Source of the DNA: Nocardia coubleae NBRC 108252
GTDB lineage: Bacteria > Actinomycetota > Actinomycetes > Mycobacteriales > Mycobacteriaceae
Length of the DNA: 64,000 bases
Assembly (NCBI RefSeq): GCF_001612805.1
Contig: NZ_BDBD01000018.1
Location: 496,001 to 560,000 of the forward strand
Direction of reading: 5' to 3'
The notes beneath the pieces were generated by a model that was not told the DNA's origin, made no database searches, and saw nothing but the letters and a program-made list of their open reading frames with translations. The position numbers were made by a program, and so were the translations under genes. Position 1 is the stretch's first letter. The number at the start of each line of letters is the position of its first letter. Below are positions 18,001-24,140 of the stretch, piece by piece.

Positions 18001-21000
18001 CCTCGGCGACGATTCCGCACAGTGCCCGCTCCTGCTCGGTGCGGGGCAGTCGGCCGGTCGAGGTCAGCTGGGGTGCGGGGAGGGCTGCGCGGTCGAGTTT
18101 GCCGTTGACGGTGGTTGGCAGTGAATCGAGGATCACCAGGGCCGAGGGGACGAGGTGGTCGGGGACCAGGGTGGTCAGCAGCTGACGGAGCTGGTCGGCG
18201 TCGAGGGTGCGGCCGGTCTCGGGGACCAGGTAGCCGATCAGTCGGGTGCTGTCGCCGGACTTGCGGATAGTGGCGGCCGCTGCGGCTACCCCCGGTAGCG
18301 CGCCGAGCGATGCCTCGACTTCGCCCAGTTCCACGCGGTAACCGCGCACCTTGATCTGGGAATCTGCGCGCCCGAGGTAGTCGTACCCATGGCCAGGTAG
18401 CCAGCGTGCCCGGTCGCCGGTGCGGTACATGCGTTCCCCGGACGCGAATGGATCGGCGACGAACCGCTCCGCCGTCACCACCATGCGCCCTAGGTAACCG
18501 CGAGCCAATTGTGGCCCTGCCAAATACAACTCGCCGATCTCACCGTCGGGCACCGGCTGCAATGCACCGTCGAGCAGGTAGGCACGGGTACCCGCCAGCG
18601 GTCCGCCGACGTGCGGCACAGCACCGGTCACCGGCGCACTCAGCGCGTCGACGGTGGCCTCTGTCGGCCCGTACATGTTGCGGGCGAACACCTTCGACGC
18701 AACGATGGCCGACCACAACGCAGGTGGCGTCGCCTCACCACCGAGCAGCAGCAGTTCCGGACGGTGCGCGTTGCCGAGCAACCCGTTGTCGATCAGCGCG
18801 GTAGCCATCGAGGGAGTGGTGTCGACGACATCGATCCGATCGGCCCGCAACGTCGCTACCTGCGCGGACGCGTCCTTCTGAATATCTGTGTCGTACAGAT
18901 GGACCCGGTGCCCGCACCACAGCCACAAGAGCTGATCCAGCGCCGCGTCGAAGGCGAAGGAATAGGTGTGCGCCACATGCAGCTGCCGCCCGCCCACTCG
19001 CGCGGCGGTCTCGGTGTAAACGGTGCTCCGATGGTGGTGCAACAGCTGAGCCATCGCGCCGCACGAAATCTGCACACCCTTCGGCTTGCCGGTGGAGCCC
19101 GAGGTGTACACGACATAGGCGAGATGCCCGGCTGAACGAGGCGCGGCGAGTTCAGCCGTCGACAGCGGCCCGCTCGGCAGGCTGGTGATGGCTGCTCGAA
19201 CCCCGTTGTCCGACAACAGGAGTATTCCCGTTGCCACATGGCGGTTCACCACGTCGCCAGTCATGGACAGGGCGTCCGCCCGCGCTGCGGCCCTAGTCCT
19301 GGTGGGAGTCGAAGGCGGTACGCCTGGCTGCTGCGCTGCGGCAGTCGCGGCGGGAGGGGCGGACGGTGCTTGCCCCTGCGCTGCAAACACCGCGTCAGCT
19401 TCGCCGTCGTCTGTGAGGGGCGCAGCAGGCGAGTCGGTCGCCTGCTCGTCGGCGGTGCGCGGCGAGGCCGATGTCGCTTCCTCGCCGGAAGTCCGGTCCG
19501 GGGCACCGTCAGTCGTGAGCCGCTCCGCGAAGACCGCTTCCGCGACAATGTCATCCGTCAGGATCAAGGCCGGATCGGCGTCGTCGATGATGTCTGCCAG
19601 GCGCTGGGCGGGGTGGGTGATGTCGAGCATCAGGAAGGCCGCGCCCGCGTGTTGGACCGCCAGGAGGGCGATCACCAGGTCGACCGAGCGGGGGAGGGCG
19701 ATGCCGACGATGTCCTCGGGGCCGACGCCTCGACCACACAGGTAGCGCGCGAGCTGGTGCACGCGGGCGCCGAGTTCCGCCGCGGTGAGCCGATGGGTGC
19801 CGTCGACGAGGACGATGTCGTCGGGCTGGGCCGCGACCATGCGGTCGAACACCTCGACGACGTCGTCGGGACGACCGGGCAGAGCCGCACCGGCGCGGTC
19901 GACGGCGATGCGTGCCGTGAGCGAAGCCGGGTACAGGGTGATCGCGCCGATCGGCTCGTCGGCATCGACCAGCTGAGTGATCAGCGTGACCAGCGCGTCC
20001 ATCCGCCGCCGCACAGTGGCCGCGTCCAGTGACCGCGCGTCGACCTCGAAGCCGAGCTGCACGCGGTCCTCCGACAGCGGGGTGACGGTCAGACCGAGGT
20101 CTTCGGGCGGCCCACCGGCCACATTGCGCAGGGTGCCGGTGGCGCCGTCGAAATCGAGGGCGAAGTCGAAGGCCTTGAGGTTGACGCCGATGCCGTGCAG
20201 CAGGGCACCGGTCTGTGCCCCACCGAATTCACGGGCCAGATCCTCACCGCGAAAACGCTGGTGGGCACGTATCTCTCGCAGTGCGTCGGCCACCCGCTTG
20301 CCCAGCTCACCCAGGCGGTCCTGGCCGGACACCGAAACTCGCAGCGGCAAGACGTTGACCGCCATCGACGGAGTGGTGAGGGCGGTCTTGCCGACGCGCG
20401 CCATCACCGGCAGCGCGATGACCGCATCGGTCTCACCGAGCAACCGGTGCACGAACCCCGCGTAACCGGCGACGAGCACATCGGCCCACGTGATACCGGC
20501 TTCGGCGGCCGCTTTCTTGACGCGACCCATCAGGTCGGCATCGAGGACGGCGCGCACCTCGTGGGTCTGCTCGACCACGCCCTCGGGCGCCTGCCCGCGC
20601 CCGTCCAGCGGCGGCAGCGGCGTGAGCCTGTCGCGCCAGTACTCGCGGTCTTGCCGATGTGCCTGGCTCCCACGGTATTCCAGGTCCTCGGCCACGAGCG
20701 TCTCCACCGACCCCCAACGCAGGCGCGGCGCCTCGGTACCGCGACGCAGTGCGGTGTAGTGGGCCGCGACCCGGCGCGACACCATGGCCGCGCTGTAGCC
20801 GTCGATGATCAGGTGGTGATAGAGCTGGATGCACCACACGTCGTTGTCGGTGAGGCGCAGCAGTGTGTAGGTGTAGAGCTGCCGGTCGACCATGTCGCGG
20901 CAATAGGTCGCGGCGCGTTCGCGTTCGGCGGCGACGAGCCGGTGCGCCGCGGCGATCGGGTCGGCTTCGGCGCGCAGATCGACGAGTGGGCGCAGCTCCG

Positions 21001-21271
21001 GTTCCAGGTCGGTGATCCGCTGGCACGGGCCGTCGGGCGTCTCGCTGAAACGCAGCCGCATCGTGTCGGTTTCGGCGATGGTCCGGCGAATCGCGGTGTC
21101 CAGCAACGCGACATCCACTGGCCCCGTACCCGAGATCTCGAGTACCTCGCCGACCAGGTAACTGAGCGACTCGGGATCGAGCCGCTGCGCGTTCCAGATG
21201 CCCAATTGCGCTCCGGTGAGCGGTAATCCGGGATGTTCGGCGCTCACGTCGTCCCGTTCCACCGAGCCCAC
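12065..21271 (-). CDS. two-module nonribosomal peptide synthetase, C-A-T-E-C-A-T-TE, catecholate siderophore
   Basis: About 3068 residues. GTG 21271 is chosen because GAAGGAG (21277-21283) precedes it; the frame opens nine codons earlier. Domains in order, rough residues: starter condensation 15-440 (HHLIIDG at 152, EntF-like A-Q-L-G-I-W start); adenylation 1 465-1065 (TSGSTGKPKG at 723); carrier 1 (LGGDSI, Ser 1110); epimerisation 1165-1655 (NHLVVDGVSWR at 1325, EGHGRE, TVGWFTSEF, NYLGRF); condensation 2 1680-2135 (LSPLQEGLLFH, HHLVIDG at 1822); adenylation 2 2215-2700; carrier 2 (KGGHSLLA, Ser 2778); thioesterase 2835-3065 with Ser 2918 (GYSLGG), Asp 2945 and His 3044. It should join 2,3-dihydroxybenzoate from the aryl carrier to a D-residue and then an L-residue. 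Aligned pocket residues read DADDLGMVDK and DAMWLGFIGK. Adenylation 1 holds an unusual insertion of about 105 residues. Confidence 0.95.
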   Translation of the reverse strand: MGSVERDDVSAEHPGLPLTGAQLGIWNAQRLDPESLSYLVGEVLEISGTGPVDVALLDTAIRRTIAETDTMRLRFSETPDGPCQRITDLEPELRPLVDLRAEADPIAAAHRLVAAERERAATYCRDMVDRQLYTYTLLRLTDNDVWCIQLYHHLIIDGYSAAMVSRRVAAHYTALRRGTEAPRLRWGSVETLVAEDLEYRGSQAHRQDREYWRDRLTPLPPLDGRGQAPEGVVEQTHEVRAVLDADLMGRVKKAAAEAGITWADVLVAGYAGFVHRLLGETDAVIALPVMARVGKTALTTPSMAVNVLPLRVSVSGQDRLGELGKRVADALREIRAHQRFRGEDLAREFGGAQTGALLHGIGVNLKAFDFALDFDGATGTLRNVAGGPPEDLGLTVTPLSEDRVQLGFEVDARSLDAATVRRRMDALVTLITQLVDADEPIGAITLYPASLTARIAVDRAGAALPGRPDDVVEVFDRMVAAQPDDIVLVDGTHRLTAAELGARVHQLARYLCGRGVGPEDIVGIALPRSVDLVIALLAVQHAGAAFLMLDITHPAQRLADIIDDADPALILTDDIVAEAVFAERLTTDGAPDRTSGEEATSASPRTADEQATDSPAAPLTDDGEADAVFAAQGQAPSAPPAATAAAQQPGVPPSTPTRTRAAARADALSMTGDVVNRHVATGILLLSDNGVRAAITSLPSGPLSTAELAAPRSAGHLAYVVYTSGSTGKPKGVQISCGAMAQLLHHHRSTVYTETAARVGGRQLHVAHTYSFAFDAALDQLLWLWCGHRVHLYDTDIQKDASAQVATLRADRIDVVDTTPSMATALIDNGLLGNAHRPELLLLGGEATPPALWSAIVASKVFARNMYGPTEATVDALSAPVTGAVPHVGGPLAGTRAYLLDGALQPVPDGEIGELYLAGPQLARGYLGRMVVTAERFVADPFASGERMYRTGDRARWLPGHGYDYLGRADSQIKVRGYRVELGEVEASLGALPGVAAAAATIRKSGDSTRLIGYLVPETGRTLDADQLRQLLTTLVPDHLVPSALVILDSLPTTVNGKLDRAALPAPQLTSTGRLPRTEQERALCGIVAEVLGLARVNATDDFFGLGGDSITAIGVSSRLRALGWEVQPKALLAQRDLATIAATAQMAEVRTGAPTPDEPTGAVPIPPMVAALLEANADSRTIAGYAQWTALTLHEDLTVDHLTTGLQTLLDRHDALRLVLDGSGTEARLEVAAVGTVCASDLVREVAPPRTTDVTAYTETASITRLDETADATTGPERAGAPTHTESVAFALARELAPAEGVQIRAALVRSGPGVADRLVLVANHLVVDGVSWRILVPELYEGCSAAREERPARLAGKGSSWRRYATLLAESGVAGEYRAELAHWERALGDASVGPLGERALDPAVDLVESAEQTRTFATPAITEAFLTTLPTAYRAKTDDVLLAALMLALNSWRHERGEALEPGRPVTVEGHGREALRPDTDFAGTVGWFTSEFLVWTPATGIDDPAGLTEALSGGAAAGHLLRAVKEAKRAVPGNGVGYGVLRRLDPETAPRFADRRAPEVLLNYLGRFGGGGTSGWSLPEHDAFAVTEPPEKALTEVLSLNVFVHEAAQAGAPRLAVEWTAASRILGADQVTEIQRHFELALEAFAAHARLYPGGLTPSDCPGVIVDQDTIDALEDTHGPLAELLPLSPLQEGLLFHAIRDGADDVYTLSARVDLHGPLDGPRLSAAFTTVVGRHPTMAAAFHYENLDQPVQAVPRSVGMPWREVDLSDLPLRTAHAAADHLEAEAIRHRFAVDRSPMLRAMLIRLPGDTHRLVLNTHHLVIDGWSTPIVLREVLATYHGDELPPAARYSDYLTWLDTRDREAARAAWAQRLAGLETATLVGDSTTDAANSSREHDNQHQPISPHSSPATAEEGGPVAASREREFRQWQVALPTSLATALAGLGRRGGLTMNTLVQGTWALVLAALTGRSDVVFGATVSGRPAELPGVAGMVGLFANTVPVRCTLDARPLLDQWADLQENQFAMQDFDHASLAEIERVAGLGTLFDTLVAFENFPNSGPGQPDSHHLRLGEFHNHGNTHYPLTLIAPPGDHLTLVIWYDRSVIPDTTLARIADRITTTLTAITTAPDTPATQFIKPLTPTATPPAAPAPPIASPPEVFAEPVVTARPTATAVDGTPATARVDTAARSAAPLNNGASLSRPIVAAPSGTTLAQWGIAVDPAAPAVTADGVTIDFGEFDARVNRLARWLISRGVGPETVVAVAMPRTIDSVVTAHAICRAGGVYLPIDPEQPAERVEKIIDTASPAMVLSSLDDIRAMVDEQSDDPAQKEFAVTPLTDADRLAPLRPANTACLLFTSGSTGVPKGVSLSHAAIISTFEWLQREVRFGPGDTMLYRTPPIFDASLMEMFLPLHVGARIVLTRPGGHRDPYYQAQLMSAERVTAMWMTTSMLTVLAEEADLSGCADLRCVLTGGEVLPPATAQRMRALTGTAVYNFYGPTEAAIGFTFHRTVDADTTSVPVGAPADAIRVLDDHLKPVPKGTVGELYMTGVRLARGYLARPDLTAAAFVTDPFGSGERMYRTGDLVKLNPDGELDYIGRTDSQVKLRGQRIELGDIESALLTCPGVAHAVVQLREDTPGDQRLVAYLMAKSGITLDTDAVRDQLRIKLPAYMIPAAVVVLDHIPRTATEKIDRRALPAPESRTPEGDTHEPAPVPAEATATDTPLDAVTGDKPIRRSAQLVDRTHDENVDTIRAAMAAVLSVPDIDTDDDFFDKGGHSLLAVRLVGRLTRADLPVVLDDVFTASTPRKLAARMGAADLTTPPKDGLAGLGRRLDPVLELRAEGSVPPLFCVHQIGGTAWKYAPLARLLRAERPIIGLQMPHLTEPTTRTRTLDDLARYYLAAVRRIQPHGPYHFLGYSLGGNLAHAMAAILEAEGEQVAYVGLLDSHPLSNLTERAAATLADPSGMAALVPEIDEYPAELAAVVTHAATELLRMVTESESPSYSGPMALYCADNGLEPERVHAQLTGWRAAGAQLVVRRLPYTHNEIAMPTGWIEVAALIDADPAIRT

Positions 21272-21305
21272 AGCAACTCCTTCGTCAAAGTTCTCCACCC
21301 ACCCA

Positions 21306-21340
21306 CGCGGCTGCCGGACTCGGGAAGAGTCCGGCAGCCG
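21306..21340. promoter_or_regulatory. perfect 15-bp hairpin in the NRPS leader
   Basis: Left arm 21306-21320, loop 21321-21325 and right arm 21326-21340 form a perfect 15-bp GC-rich stem (arm GCGGCTGCCGGACTC). It lies between the isochorismatase stop (21396) and the NRPS start (21271). No T run follows on the coding strand, so it is not a plain intrinsic terminator. It could act as a partial terminator, attenuator or RNA-processing/stability element that sets the NRPS level against the DHB genes; that role is inference. Confidence 0.6.
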
Positions 21341-21395
21341 CGCGAGGGCGTGTCAGGTTTGTCTTGGTTCGAATGGCGGAGCGTCCGCCGACGGG

Positions 21396-22052
21396 TCAGG
21401 CGTCTGCTTCGACCTGTGCGGGATCGAGCTGACGCAACAGCTCCGAAGTCCCGACCACCGCCCCACAACGCCGCGCGACGTAGTTCAGTGCCATCACGTG
21501 CTCGTCGCGGCTGAAATCCGCCGTCGCGTCGTGCACGAGGAAGGGCCGCACATCACCCATGAATGCCTCGGCGGCACTGAGCATGCAGCCCATGTGCGTG
21601 TAGACGCCGGTCACCAGGAGCTGATCGCGCCGGTAGTAACCGAGCAGTTCACGCAGGTCGGTGCGCTGGAACGCGGAATAGCGCCACTTGGTCACCTGGA
21701 TGTCCTGTGGTTCGGGCGCGAGGGCATTGATCACCTGCGTGTCGGCGCCCTCGGCCATCCCGCTGCCCCAGAAGTCGGCCAGAATGCCGCGTCGCGACGG
21801 GTGCTGATTGCCGGGCTGCATCGTGTAGATCACCGGGATGTCGAGCTCGTGGCAGCGGTCGCGCAACAGGGCGATATTGGCGATCAGGGTGCGGGCGGGA
21901 TCGCGGTGCAGGTCGTAGGCGTCGAGGAAGTACTGCTGCATGTCGTGGATCAGCAGGGCGCAACGCCCTGGTTCGGCAGTCCAATCGACCTGGTCGGCGG
22001 TGAACTCGTCGACGCCCGGCATCGGATAGGGCGCGATCGGGGGGATAGGCAT
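21396..22052 (-). CDS. dhbB: isochorismatase, stand-alone (DhbB/EntB N-terminal type)
   Basis: 218 residues from ATG 22052 (MPIPPIAPYPMPGVDEF). It hydrolyses isochorismate to 2,3-dihydro-2,3-dihydroxybenzoate and pyruvate. Visible marks are the Asp in C-A-L-L-I-H-D-M-Q-Q-Y-F-L, the Lys in V-T-K-W-R-Y-S-A-F, and T-G-V-Y-T-H-M-G-C-M. EntB and DhbB normally carry a C-terminal aryl carrier domain. This protein ends after the hydrolase domain, and the carrier is encoded separately at 25990-26205. The gene lies 29 bases after dhbC and 124 bases ahead of the NRPS start, with a hairpin between. Confidence 0.95.
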   Translation of the reverse strand: MPIPPIAPYPMPGVDEFTADQVDWTAEPGRCALLIHDMQQYFLDAYDLHRDPARTLIANIALLRDRCHELDIPVIYTMQPGNQHPSRRGILADFWGSGMAEGADTQVINALAPEPQDIQVTKWRYSAFQRTDLRELLGYYRRDQLLVTGVYTHMGCMLSAAEAFMGDVRPFLVHDATADFSRDEHVMALNYVARRCGAVVGTSELLRQLDPAQVEADA

Positions 22053-22081
22053 GACGGTCTTTCGTTCGAACGGAAGTCGGC

Positions 22082-23251
22082 TCAGCAAACGGTGACGGGC
22101 AGGTCCGCGATACCGAGCGGTGCGAGGATGCGCTGGAATTTGCCGGTGGTCTCGGCCAATTCGGCGGTCGGATCGGAGGCGGCGACGATCCCGCCGCCCG
22201 CGTGCGCGAGCAGCGTGGTGCCGTGCTCGGACAGCTCGGCACAGCGGATGCTCACCATCCATTCACCGTTGCCGTCGGCATCGCACCAACCGACGGCGCC
22301 CGCGTAGAAACCGCGTTCGCCCTCGAGTTCGGCGATGAGACGGGTCGCCGCGGCGGTGGGTGTGCCGCAGATCGCCGGGGTGGGGTGCAGCGCTACGGCA
22401 AGCTCGAGTGCCGACGGGCCCGCCAGCGGGACGGCGGCGGTGATCGGCGTACCGATGTGCCACATCGCCGGGGTGGACATGAGTTCCGGTGCGGGAGTGT
22501 GCACTTGGGCGCAGCGATCACGCAGCACGGCCGACACCTGATCGGTGACGAAGCGGTGTTCGGCCAGGTCTTTGGTCGAGGCGAGCAGCGTCTCGGCGGC
22601 CACCCGGTCGGCATCGCCGTCGTCGAGTACCCGGCGGGCCGAGCCGGCCAGCGGATAGCTCACGACGCGGTTCCCGTCGCGGCGCACCAGGATCTCGGGA
22701 CTGGAGCCGATGAGATGGCGGCCGGGGTATCGGCCACCCGCTGCGGACAGGTCGACCAGGAAACCGTTCGACATCGGATCCGAAGCCACCATCAGGTCGA
22801 GGATGTCCAGCGCGCGAACGGGAGTCGCCGAGCGAGCCCGAATCGCCCGTGCCAGCACGACCTTTCGCACGGGGTGGGCGGTGTCGGCCAGCAGTTCGAC
22901 AGCGGTGGCGACGCGCCTGCGGTGCTCGTCCGGTGCGGGCAGCGCCGCGTCGAAGGCGAACTGCGGCAGTGACCGCGAATCGGTCATCGACTCGCGCTCG
23001 AGCATCCGGGGTTCGTAGGGCGCGTCGGTGATCGTCACCGACTCCGGTGCCCACAACGCTGTCGGTGCGCCGGGCCGGAAGGGGAGTGCGCCGACGATGT
23101 GGCTGATCCGGCCACTGCGCAGCGCGGTGATCGCGTCGTGTGCCGAGCGGAAAACCGTCCCGGCGCTCGCGGACACGGTCCGCTGCGGACGGGACAGCAC
23201 AAAAGCGGGGTCTGAACTGGCGGTACTGATGGGGATCATCCTCTCGGTCAC
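22082..23251 (-). CDS. dhbC: isochorismate synthase (DhbC/EntC)
   Basis: 389 residues; a Mg-dependent enzyme converting chorismate to isochorismate, the first committed step to 2,3-dihydroxybenzoate. Chorismate-binding marks are K-V-V-L-A-R-A-I, G-S-S-P-E-I-L-V, Y-P-L-A-G-S-A-R-R, H-P-T-P-A-I-C-G-T-P and E-R-G-F-Y-A-G-A-V-G-W. It starts at a GTG overlapping the dhbA stop (GTGA), so translation is coupled. The length and the C-terminal G-K-F-Q-R-I fit the family without truncation. Confidence 0.95.
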   Translation of the reverse strand: MTERMIPISTASSDPAFVLSRPQRTVSASAGTVFRSAHDAITALRSGRISHIVGALPFRPGAPTALWAPESVTITDAPYEPRMLERESMTDSRSLPQFAFDAALPAPDEHRRRVATAVELLADTAHPVRKVVLARAIRARSATPVRALDILDLMVASDPMSNGFLVDLSAAGGRYPGRHLIGSSPEILVRRDGNRVVSYPLAGSARRVLDDGDADRVAAETLLASTKDLAEHRFVTDQVSAVLRDRCAQVHTPAPELMSTPAMWHIGTPITAAVPLAGPSALELAVALHPTPAICGTPTAAATRLIAELEGERGFYAGAVGWCDADGNGEWMVSIRCAELSEHGTTLLAHAGGGIVAASDPTAELAETTGKFQRILAPLGIADLPVTVC

Positions 23252-24045
23252 ATGTCGAGCGTCGCGCCACCGTCGACCCGCAGGTCGTGCATGGTGATGT
23301 GGCGGGCGTCTTCGGACGCCAGAAAGTGGACTGCGCCCGCGATGTCGGCGGGAGTGGCGATGCGCCGCAACGGGATCCCCAGCCGGTAGGCGGCGGGATC
23401 ACCGTCGAGCAGCGCGGTCTCGGCGGCGTCGTCCAGCGGTGTGCCGCCGAACATGTCGCGCAACATGGCTGTGTCGGTGGAGCCGGGGGAGACCAGGTTG
23501 ACCCGCACGCCCAGCGGCGCGACCTGCAGGGCAAGCGACCTGGTGAACGCGGTCGCGGCGGCCTTGGCGGCGCCGTACGCGGCCATACCGACTCTCGGTG
23601 TGGCCGCCGCGTTGGAGGTGACCACGACGATGGATCCGCATCCGACGGCGGCCATGTCGGCGGCCGCGCGCTGGGTGACCAGCATGGTTCCGGTGGCGTT
23701 GACGGTCAGGCACCGTGCCCAGTCGTCCGCATCCAGGTCGAGGGCTGTCCCGCCCACCATCAGCCCGGCGGCGTGCGCCAGCACCTCGACGCGGCCGTGT
23801 TCGGAAGTCAGGCGATCGAACGCCGCGCGCACCGCATCGGCATCGGTGATGTCGATGGTGACGCCGTGCACGGCCGCCGTGCGTGCGGTAGCGAGGGCCG
23901 CGGCAGTGTCGTGCACCGCGGGATCGAGGTCCCACAACGAGACAACCCGATCCTCGGCAGCGAACCGCGCGGCGATCGCGGCGCCGATGCCCCCGGCCGC
24001 GCCGGTCACGACGACGACCCGACCGCGAGAATCACCATTAAACAT
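23248..24045 (-). CDS. dhbA: 2,3-dihydro-2,3-dihydroxybenzoate dehydrogenase (DhbA/EntA)
   Basis: 265-residue SDR that oxidises 2,3-dihydro-2,3-dihydroxybenzoate to 2,3-dihydroxybenzoate with NAD+. N-terminal T-G-A-A-G-G-I-G cofactor loop, aspartate D-L-D after strand two (NAD preference), and the active-site Ser...Y-G-A-A-K pair (S-N-A-A-A-T...A-Y-G-A-A-K). First gene of the biosynthetic operon. ATG 24045 abuts and slightly overlaps the iron box at 24045-24063, with T-A-G-G-C-T 6-7 bases upstream on the coding strand; this suggests a leaderless message repressed directly at its start. No ribosome site precedes the ATG. Confidence 0.93.
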   Translation of the reverse strand: MFNGDSRGRVVVVTGAAGGIGAAIAARFAAEDRVVSLWDLDPAVHDTAAALATARTAAVHGVTIDITDADAVRAAFDRLTSEHGRVEVLAHAAGLMVGGTALDLDADDWARCLTVNATGTMLVTQRAAADMAAVGCGSIVVVTSNAAATPRVGMAAYGAAKAAATAFTRSLALQVAPLGVRVNLVSPGSTDTAMLRDMFGGTPLDDAAETALLDGDPAAYRLGIPLRRIATPADIAGAVHFLASEDARHITMHDLRVDGGATLDM

Positions 24046-24063
24046 GAGGTTAGCCTAACCTGA
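24045..24063. promoter_or_regulatory. IdeR/DmdR-type iron box between dhbA and dhbE
   Basis: TGAGGTTAGCCTAACCTGA is a near-perfect 19-base palindrome matching the actinobacterial IdeR/DmdR consensus (TTAGGTTAGGCTAACCTAA). It overlaps the dhbA start codon and the presumed -10 element of the minus-strand promoter. A further half-like site, TTGGTTAGCTT, lies just to the right at about 24075-24085. Binding of Fe-IdeR should shut off the biosynthetic operon and probably dhbE. Confidence 0.82.
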
Positions 24064-24140
24064 CTGACAGTTATTTGGTTAGCTTCCCTCATAACTTTTG
24101 GCCGAAACACCGAACCGCCTGCTCGAAAGAGGTGCTCGAC

